NCBI GenBank assembly: GCA_038215555.1
Contig: JBBQQT010000103.1
Span: 1-13,392, forward strand
Source of the DNA: PFJX01 sp038215555
GTDB taxonomy: Bacteria; Pseudomonadota; Gammaproteobacteria; Burkholderiales; Thiobacillaceae
Direction of reading: 5' to 3'
Length of the DNA stretch: 13,392 bases
Both the position numbers and the translations under genes were made by a program. The notes under the pieces are model-generated. The model saw only the letters and a list, made by a program, of their open reading frames with translations, was not told the origin of the DNA and did no database searches. Position 1 is the first letter of the stretch, and each line of letters begins with the position of its first letter. Shown here one piece after another: positions 7,678 to 13,392 of this stretch.

Positions 7678-8333
7678 ACCTCGACCCCTCGTCCAACACC
7701 CCGCAACGCCTGTTGGTCATCGACGACCATCCTTTGTTTCGCAAGGCCATCCTGCAGTTGGTGGACATGACCGGCGATTTCGAAGTCGTCGGCGAAGCCT
7801 CATCGGGTCACGAGGGATTGGAACTGGCGCAAACGCTGCAACCGGACATGATCCTGCTCGACCTCAACATGAAGGAAATGAACGGCATTGAGGTGCTCAA
7901 GGTGATCAAGTCCTTAGGGCTGGACAGCCGTGTCGTCATGCTCACCGTGTCCGACGAGGCGAGCGATCTGATCGCCGCGTTGCGGGCAGGGGCCGATGGC
8001 TATCTGCTGAAGGAAATGGAGCCGGAAGACCTGCTCGCCAAGCTAAAGCAAGCCGCCGCCGGTCAGGTTACGCTGACCGAACGCCTGACTCGTTTGCTCG
8101 CCCATTCCCTGCGCGAGGACGGCAAGCCGAAAGACCCCGCGCAGGCCGGGCTGACCGATCAGGAAAATCGCATCCTCGACCTCATCGCTCAAGGCAAGAG
8201 CAACAAGCTGATCGCGCGTGAACTCAATATTTCGGACGGCACGGTCAAGGTGCACGTCAAACATCTGCTACGCAAACTCAATCTGCGCTCACGGGTGGAA
8301 GCGGCGGTGTGGGCGGTGGAGAAGAAGCGCTGA
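7674..8333 (+). CDS. narL: Nitrate/nitrite response regulator NarL
   Basis: A 219-residue two-component response regulator of the NarL/FixJ family that binds DNA heptamers when phosphorylated by NarX. Receiver domain: acidic pocket Asp17-Asp18 (VIDDHP), phosphoacceptor Asp63 (LLDLNM), Thr91 (MLTVSD) and Lys113 (YLLKEM), so all switch residues are intact. A linker (about 128-152) leads to a C-terminal LuxR-type helix-turn-helix, LTDQENRILDLIAQGKSNK onward to TVKVHVKHLLRKLNL (about 155-205). ATG overlaps the narX TGA (ATGA), suggesting translational coupling. Its likely target is the heptamer cluster at 5553-5576. NarP is the alternative name, but pairing with a P-box NarX favours NarL. Confidence 0.95.
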   Translation: MNLDPSSNTPQRLLVIDDHPLFRKAILQLVDMTGDFEVVGEASSGHEGLELAQTLQPDMILLDLNMKEMNGIEVLKVIKSLGLDSRVVMLTVSDEASDLIAALRAGADGYLLKEMEPEDLLAKLKQAAAGQVTLTERLTRLLAHSLREDGKPKDPAQAGLTDQENRILDLIAQGKSNKLIARELNISDGTVKVHVKHLLRKLNLRSRVEAAVWAVEKKR

Positions 8334-8404
8334 CTCTTCGTGCCGCTCGCATGCCCGTCGAACTGTGGTTCAACGTTGCATGAACCCCTCGGCGGTCATA
8401 GTCA

Positions 8405-8433
8405 TTGTCCGGTTCGCGCCGCATTGATCTACT
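8405..8433 (+). promoter_or_regulatory. Weak sigma70-like promoter before the efflux genes
   Basis: TTGTCC (8405-8410) and TCTACT (8428-8433) are separated by 17 bases, each matching the sigma70 consensus at four of six positions. The site lies about 45 bases upstream of the membrane-fusion gene, in the 145-base gap after narL. I see no intrinsic terminator after narL and no NarL heptamer here. Read-through from narXL and independent transcription both remain possible. Low confidence. Confidence 0.3.
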
Positions 8434-8478
8434 ATTGCCTGCAATTTGGCGACTGCTCGCTGCCTGGCAAGGACCCCT

Positions 8479-9558
8479 ATGAATACCCCGATGATCGTGA
8501 CATTGCTGACGCTTTCCCTGCTCTCTGCCTGTAACGAGAAAGCCGCGCCGCCGGCGCCGCAAACGCGCATGGTGCTGGCGCATCTGGTGGAGATTGGCGC
8601 GGGTTTCAACCATGCCGAATATTCGGGCGAGGTGAAACCGCGGCATGAAACTGCACTGGCGTTCCGGGTTGGTGGCAAGCTGATCGAACGGCGGGTGGAA
8701 CTGGGCGACCGGGTTGTCGCCGGGCAGGTGTTGGCTCGGCTTGATCCGGCTGATTTGGCGCAAGCGCAGAAAAGTGCGGCGGCGCTACTGGCGGCGGCAC
8801 AAGCCGATCGCGCTTTCGCCCAGGCCGAGGTGGAACGTTATCGTGGCCTGAAGGCGCAGCAATTTGTCAGCGCGGCGGCACTCGATGCGAAAGAAACCGC
8901 GTTCAAGGCGGCGGAAGAAAAAGCCCATGCCGCCGCCGCGCAGAAATCGCTGGCTAGCAACCAAAGCGGTTATGCCGCGTTGATCAGCGACAGCGAAGGC
9001 GTGGTTGCCGCCGTGCTGGCAGAAGCCGGCCAGGTGGTCGCGGCTGGTCAGACGGTGCTGAAAGTGGCACGCACGGATGAGAAGGAAGTCCTCATCGCGG
9101 TGCCGGAAAACCGGGTTACCGAGTTGAACAAGGCCGGCGAAGTGGTGGTGACGCTCTGGGCCGCGCCGGACAAACGCTATCGCGGCCGGGTGCGCGAGAT
9201 CGCGCCGCAGGCCGATGCGTTGACGCGGACTTTCTCTGCCCGGGTGGCGATTCTGAATGCCGATACCGAGGTTCGCTTGGGCCAGACTGCGCGCGTGCTG
9301 ATGTCCAAACAGGCGACCGGAGTGGCCAGCCTGATCCCGCTCGGCAGCGTGTTCCAGCAAGGCAAGCAACCGGCGGTATGGATCATCGGTCACGATGGCC
9401 GCGTGCACTTGCGTCGGGTGACGGTAGCCGCCTGGCGCGAGGATGGCGTCGCGGTCAGCGGCGGGCTGGCATCGGGTGACCGCATCGTCGCTGCCGGCGC
9501 GCACAAACTGATCGAGGGCGAGGCGGTGCGGGTGGCTGAGGCAAGAGCAAGGCCATGA
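8479..9558 (+). CDS. RND efflux periplasmic adaptor (membrane-fusion protein), lipoprotein
   Basis: A 359-residue HlyD/AcrA-type adaptor that would link an RND pump to an outer-membrane channel. The signal peptide ends in lipobox LLSAC with Cys18, followed by Asn rather than Asp, so it is a lipoprotein not obviously retained in the inner membrane. The first half-lipoyl motif is around EVKPRHETALAFRVGGKL and VELGDRVVAGQVLARLDP (51-90). An Ala-rich helical hairpin follows (91-160). The second half-lipoyl is near SEGVVAAVLAEAGQVVAAGQ (172-191). Beta-barrel and membrane-proximal domains complete it. ATG 8479 is preferred over an upstream TTG (8446) because it gives the signal peptide and has AAGGA five bases before it. 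It overlaps the pump gene by 4 bp (ATGA). The substrate cannot be read from the sequence. Confidence 0.92.
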   Translation: MNTPMIVTLLTLSLLSACNEKAAPPAPQTRMVLAHLVEIGAGFNHAEYSGEVKPRHETALAFRVGGKLIERRVELGDRVVAGQVLARLDPADLAQAQKSAAALLAAAQADRAFAQAEVERYRGLKAQQFVSAAALDAKETAFKAAEEKAHAAAAQKSLASNQSGYAALISDSEGVVAAVLAEAGQVVAAGQTVLKVARTDEKEVLIAVPENRVTELNKAGEVVVTLWAAPDKRYRGRVREIAPQADALTRTFSARVAILNADTEVRLGQTARVLMSKQATGVASLIPLGSVFQQGKQPAVWIIGHDGRVHLRRVTVAAWREDGVAVSGGLASGDRIVAAGAHKLIEGEAVRVAEARARP

Positions 9559-12500
9559 AGACCTTCAACCTTTCCGCCTGGTCGCTGGATCATTCCAGTC
9601 TGGTGGCGTTTTTCATGCTGGTGCTGACCTTGGGCGGCATCCTGGCTTACTTCAATCTTGGTCGTTCGGAAGACCCGGATTTCACCATCAAGATCATGGT
9701 GGTGCGCACTTTCTGGCCGGGTGCTTCGGCGCGCGAGGTGGAGCAGCAGGTGACCGACCGAATCGAAAGAAAACTGCAGGAACTGCCCAACCTGGACAAC
9801 GTGCGCAGTTATTCCAAGCCCGGCGAGTCGCTGGTGTTTGTCGAGCTGCGCGATTTCACGCCGCCGAAACAGGTACCCGAACTCTGGTATCAGGTGCGCA
9901 AGAAAATCAACGACATGCGCCACACGCTGCCGGCTGGCGTGCAGGGGCCGTTTCCGAATGACGAATTCGGCGATGCCTTCGGCAATGTCTTCGCCCTGAC
10001 CGGCGATGGTTACACGCTGGCCGATCTGCGTCGCCAAGCTGACCGCATTGCGCAGGAACTTCGTCGTACGCCGGATGTGGCGAAGGTGGATTTGATCGGC
10101 GTGCAGGACGAACGCATCTGGATCGAGATGTCGGCCGCCAAGCTGGCCGCGCTCGGGCTTGATCCGCGTTTGATCCAGCAGACCCTGCAAGCCCAGAATG
10201 CGATGACGCCGTCCGGCTATGTCGACAGCGACAGCGAGCGCATCCGCATCCGCGTCAGCGGCAGTTTCGATAGCGTCGATGCGATCCGCGCCATTGGCAT
10301 CCGCACCGGCGACAAGCTGTTCAAGCTGGGCGATGTGGCGAAAGTCTGGCGCGGTTACGCCGACCCGCAGCAGGCGCATTTCAAGTGGCAAGGCCAACCG
10401 GCGATCGGACTGGCGTTGTCGATGACGCGCGGCGGCAATGTGATGCAACTGGGTGACCGGCTGCAGACGGAAACCGCGCGTCTGCGCGCCGAATTGCCGG
10501 TAGGCCTGGAATTGCATCAGGTCGCCAATCAACCGGAGGTGGTTAAACGCAACGTCGATGAGTTCATGCGCAGCTTGCTGGAAGCGGTGGCTATCGTGCT
10601 GGCGGTGAGTTTTCTGTTCCTCGGTTTTCGCACCGGTCTGGTGGTGGCGTTGTCGATTCCGATTGTGCTGGCGGTAACCTTTTTGCTGATGAAACCGGCC
10701 GGTGTTGATTTGCAGCGTATCTCGCTCGGTGCGCTGATCATCGCGCTGGGTCTGCTGGTTGACGACGCGATCATCGCGGTGGAAATGATGGTGGTGAAAA
10801 TGGAGCAGGGCTGGGAGAAATCGAAAGCGGCCGCGTTTGCCTACACCTCGACCGCGTTCCCGATGCTGACCGGCACGCTGATCACCGCCGCCGGCTTTCT
10901 GCCGGTGGGCTTCGCCAAGAGCGCGGCGGGGGAATACACCTTCTCGATCTTCGCCGTGGTCGGCATCGCGCTGCTGACTTCCTGGGTCGCGGCGGTGGTG
11001 TTCATTCCGTGGTTGGGTTCGCGCCTGCTGAACCGGGAAAAATTGATGGCAAAAGCCGCCAAGCACGCTGGCGATCCGTATGCCTCGCCGTTCTACCTGC
11101 GATTCAAAAGCGTGGTGAACTGGTGTGTCGGCCACCGCTGGACAGTGATCGGCCTGACCCTGGCGCTGTTCGTGTTATCCATCGTCGGCTTCAAACAAGG
11201 CGTGGAAAAACAGTTCTTCCCCACCACCAACCGGCCGGAACTGCTGATCGACCTCTGGCTGCCGCAGGGTGCTTCGATCCAGGCCACGGACATCGAGGTG
11301 AAACGGATCGAAGCGATGCTGGCCAGCGATCCGGAACTGAAGGACAAGATCAGTCATTACGCCACCTATGTCGGCATGGGCAGCGTGCGCTTCTTCCTGC
11401 CGCTCGACCCGCAGACGCCAAATGACAACTTCGCGCAGTTCGTGCTGATGACCAAAGGGCTGGCCGAACGCGAGGCGGTCAAAGCGCGTCTCGAACACCG
11501 TCTGGCGAGCGAGTTCACCAGCTTGCGCGGGCGCGTACTGCGCCTGGAAAACGGCCCGCCGGTTGGCTACCCGGTGCAGTTCCGGGTCAGCGGTCATGAT
11601 CCGGACACGCTGCGCGCCATCGCCGGCCGGGTGGCGGCGGAAATGCGTGCGTATCCGTATTCCAAGGATGTGCATCTGGACTGGAACGAACGCATCAAGC
11701 AGGTGCGGCTGAACGTCGATCAGGACAAGGCGCGAGCGCTCGGCATCAGCTCGCAGGAACTGTCGCAACTGGTCAACAACCTGCTCAACGGCGCCAGCAT
11801 CACGCAGTTTCGCGAGGGCGATCAGTTGATCGAGGTGATGGGCCGCGCCGAAGCGGTGGACCGCAAGCGTCTGTCGCAACTGGCCGATCTGCAGATTCAC
11901 ACCCGCGACGGCCGTTTCGTGCCGCTCGGTCAGATTGCCACGCTGACGCCTGAACTGGAGGAAGGCTTGATCTGGCGGCGTGACCGGATGCCGACCATCA
12001 CCGTGCGCGGCGACCTGCGCGAAGGCATCCAAGCGCCCACCGTCACCGCCGCGATCAACCCGAAATTGGATTTGATTCGCGCCAAGCTGCCGCCTGGCTA
12101 CCGTATCGACATTGGCGGCACGGCGGAGAAATCCGGGCACGCCGAGAACTCCATCCGCGTCGTCTTTCCCTATGCCATCGTCGTCGTTCTGACCCTGCTG
12201 ATGATCCAGTTGCAGAGCTTCCAGCGAACCCTGCTGGTGGTGCTCACCGCGCCGCTCGGCATGATCGGCGTCACCGCCGCGCTACTGCTGTTCCAGGCAC
12301 CATTCGGCTTCGTCGCCCAGCTCGGCGTCATCGCGCTGTTCGGCATGATCATGCGCAACTCGGTGATTCTGGTCGATCAGATCGAACAGGACATCAAGGC
12401 CGGCCACGCCGCCTGGGACGCCATCGTCGGCGCCACCGTTCGCCGCTTCCGGCCGATCCTGCTCACTGCGCTGGCCGCCATTCTGGCGATGATCCCGCTC

Positions 12501-12641
12501 ACCCGCAGCGTGTTCTGGGGGCCGATGGCCACCGCCATCATGGGCGGCCTGTTCATCGCCACCGTGCTGACCTTGCTGTTTTTGCCGGCGCTGTATGCGG
12601 CGTGGTTCAGGGTGAAACCGGCGCCGGTTGCTGCGGCATAG
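9555..12641 (+). CDS. RND efflux permease, AcrB-like (HAE type)
   Basis: A 1,028-residue inner-membrane, proton-driven trimeric pump with the usual full RND length. TM1 (about 15-33) is followed by the periplasmic porter/docking half, TM2-TM6 (about 340-495), a second periplasmic half and TM8-TM12 (about 870-1020). TM4 carries LGLLVDDAIIAVEMM with the proton-relay pair Asp403-Asp404. The paired aspartates fit HAE-type (hydrophobe/amphiphile, drug) pumps, not CzcA-like metal pumps, which have DG at this point. A late-TM motif GMIMRNSVILVDQIEQ matches the family. GRSEDPDFTIK near residue 36 is typical of a branch of bacterial efflux permeases distinct from AcrB itself. No outer-membrane factor follows, so it may borrow a TolC-like channel encoded elsewhere. 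Drug, metabolite or dye export are all possible. Confidence 0.93.
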   Translation: MKTFNLSAWSLDHSSLVAFFMLVLTLGGILAYFNLGRSEDPDFTIKIMVVRTFWPGASAREVEQQVTDRIERKLQELPNLDNVRSYSKPGESLVFVELRDFTPPKQVPELWYQVRKKINDMRHTLPAGVQGPFPNDEFGDAFGNVFALTGDGYTLADLRRQADRIAQELRRTPDVAKVDLIGVQDERIWIEMSAAKLAALGLDPRLIQQTLQAQNAMTPSGYVDSDSERIRIRVSGSFDSVDAIRAIGIRTGDKLFKLGDVAKVWRGYADPQQAHFKWQGQPAIGLALSMTRGGNVMQLGDRLQTETARLRAELPVGLELHQVANQPEVVKRNVDEFMRSLLEAVAIVLAVSFLFLGFRTGLVVALSIPIVLAVTFLLMKPAGVDLQRISLGALIIALGLLVDDAIIAVEMMVVKMEQGWEKSKAAAFAYTSTAFPMLTGTLITAAGFLPVGFAKSAAGEYTFSIFAVVGIALLTSWVAAVVFIPWLGSRLLNREKLMAKAAKHAGDPYASPFYLRFKSVVNWCVGHRWTVIGLTLALFVLSIVGFKQGVEKQFFPTTNRPELLIDLWLPQGASIQATDIEVKRIEAMLASDPELKDKISHYATYVGMGSVRFFLPLDPQTPNDNFAQFVLMTKGLAEREAVKARLEHRLASEFTSLRGRVLRLENGPPVGYPVQFRVSGHDPDTLRAIAGRVAAEMRAYPYSKDVHLDWNERIKQVRLNVDQDKARALGISSQELSQLVNNLLNGASITQFREGDQLIEVMGRAEAVDRKRLSQLADLQIHTRDGRFVPLGQIATLTPELEEGLIWRRDRMPTITVRGDLREGIQAPTVTAAINPKLDLIRAKLPPGYRIDIGGTAEKSGHAENSIRVVFPYAIVVVLTLLMIQLQSFQRTLLVVLTAPLGMIGVTAALLLFQAPFGFVAQLGVIALFGMIMRNSVILVDQIEQDIKAGHAAWDAIVGATVRRFRPILLTALAAILAMIPLTRSVFWGPMATAIMGGLFIATVLTLLFLPALYAAWFRVKPAPVAAA

Positions 12642-12953
12642 GGCAGGGGAGTCGCAGGTTTTACGGCGGCTGGCCGATGGACGGCGGGAACCGTGCCCAG
12701 ACTAGACTGGCTGCCCGAAGCGAGTCTACCAAGCTTGCCAGCAAGACTGATTTGACTGCCAGCATATCCAAGCTATCTTCTCGCCCGGTCATCCAGTCAG
12801 GAAACAGGTTGATCCGGTGGCATGCTGTACTTGCGTTGTCGTGCCCGGCCCCACCAGCAGCCGCCCAGTGTCAAGGCCTGCTCTAGCAGCCTGTCGGACT
12901 TTGGCATCGTCGGCTGCAAATCGACCGCAGCGGCCCCTTTTCACCGGCTTCTT
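12642..12953. other. Non-coding accessory stretch with an insertion-sequence-end-like motif
   Basis: These 312 bases lie between the pump stop and the recognisable part of the broken integrase. Open frames crossing them show no family I recognise. TGCCAGCA occurs twice (12736-12743 and 12757-12764), 21 bases apart. AGCAGCCTGTCGGACTTTGG at 12885-12904 resembles terminal sequences I associate with some IS elements. That is memory-based and not verified. No matching partner end, transposase or target duplication is visible. No terminator or attC-like pair of core sites was found. It is probably the debris of one or more mobile-element events. Confidence 0.35.
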
Positions 12954-13391
12954 GCCAGTGCCATACAACAAACGCGCCATTAGTTGATACGTCCGGTCAT
13001 CAATTCGATCCAACACCCGGCGTACCTCAGTCTCCGTCAACACCACCGGTAAGCGCTTCGGTGTTTTAGGCTGCCCCAGGTCGGACATCCAGGGTAAATC
13101 TTGTTTCAACACTTCCCGGTAAAGAAACAGCAAAGCCGAAAGCGCCTGCATCTGAGTGGAGGCGGTCACGTTCCGCTCGACCGCCAGTGCGGTTAAAAAC
13201 GCCTCCACTTCCGTCTTACCCATTTCGACAGGGTGGCGTTTCCCATGGAAGAAGATGTATCGTTTGGCCCACTGCACATACGCCTGTTCGGTTCGCAAGC
13301 TGTAATGCTTCAGGCGCAAACGATCCCGAATCTGGTCGAATAGTTTGGGCGTGCGGGTAGGTGAATCAGGTAGCGGATTGTCAGAGCTCAT
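12789..13391 (-). pseudogene. intI: Truncated integron-type integrase (tyrosine recombinase)
   Basis: The frame starts at ATG 13391 and reads to TGA at 12789 (200 codons). Residues about 18-146 match the N-terminal part of integron integrases: LRLKHYSLRTEQAYVQW, KRYIFFHGKRHP, EVEAFLTALAVERNV and TQMQALSALLFLYREVL, then RLPVVLTETEVRRVL and LMARLLYGTG. Intact IntI proteins continue from LLYGTG into the first catalytic arginine (G-x-R). Here the frame turns at 12953 into unrelated KKPVKRGRCGRF. The catalytic Arg, His-x-x-Arg and Tyr regions are all missing, about 180 residues if the gene was full length. The product would keep the DNA-binding core domain but could not recombine. Its attI would normally lie beyond the 5' end, outside the window. 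The frame may also start further right, off the edge. Confidence 0.85.
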
Positions 13392-13392
13392 G

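Noticed and set aside
9390..11135. Minus-strand open frame of 581 codons
   Set aside because: It is the shadow of the RND permease gene. Its protein is low-complexity, rich in His, Arg and Gln, with no family match.
9555..12641. Metal-type (CzcA-like, HME) RND pump
   Set aside because: TM4 carries the paired Asp403-Asp404 of HAE pumps, not the DG arrangement of heavy-metal pumps. No metal-binding motif or Czc-type neighbours are present.
12642..12953. Possible attC site or gene cassette
   Set aside because: No paired GTTRRRY / RYYYAAC core sites with attC-like arms were seen. The region lies on the 3' side of the integrase, whereas attI normally adjoins its 5' side.

Overview
The window looks like chromosomal DNA of a denitrifying or nitrate-respiring betaproteobacterium. 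This is judged from the GC-rich coding sequence, the narK1-narK2-narG order with a divergent narXL pair, and the style of the dispersed palindromes. No 16S or other taxonomic marker is present, so the assignment is an inference. Every intact gene can be assigned to a known family.

Layout. Positions 1-5441 hold a minus-strand respiratory operon read right to left: narK1 (proton-coupled nitrate uptake type), narK2 (nitrate/nitrite exchange type), then narG, the molybdenum catalytic subunit of the membrane-bound nitrate reductase. narG runs off the left edge after 802 codons, and narH, narJ and narI would be expected beyond it. Each junction inside the operon carries inverted repeats. Three alternating arms lie between narK1 and narK2. 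A 21-bp-armed hairpin fills almost the whole gap between narK2 and narG. Positions 5442-5721 are a divergent control region with a perfect 7-2-7 NarL-type site and a third heptamer. Positions 5722-8333 encode the nitrate/nitrite two-component pair NarX and NarL, overlapping by 4 bp.

Positions 8479-12641 encode a lipoprotein membrane-fusion protein and an RND (HAE-like) efflux pump, also overlapping by 4 bp. No outer-membrane channel gene is visible. Positions 12642-12953 contain no recognisable gene and include a sequence that resembles an insertion-sequence end. Positions 12954-13391 (minus) are the first ~146 codons of an integron-type tyrosine integrase, broken just before its first catalytic arginine.

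How the genes work together: NarX senses periplasmic nitrate or nitrite and phosphorylates NarL. NarL probably binds the heptamer cluster to activate narK1K2G(HJI) and perhaps to control narXL itself. NarK1 and NarK2 bring in nitrate and export nitrite, and NarG reduces nitrate at the cytoplasmic face. The RND pair and the broken integrase look like accessory neighbours, with no sequence evidence that they belong to the nitrate system.

No clearly new system was found. The observations most worth checking are the mutually exclusive hairpins across the narK1 stop, the hairpin flush against the narG ribosome-binding site, the heptamer cluster without a visible FNR box, and the broken integron integrase.
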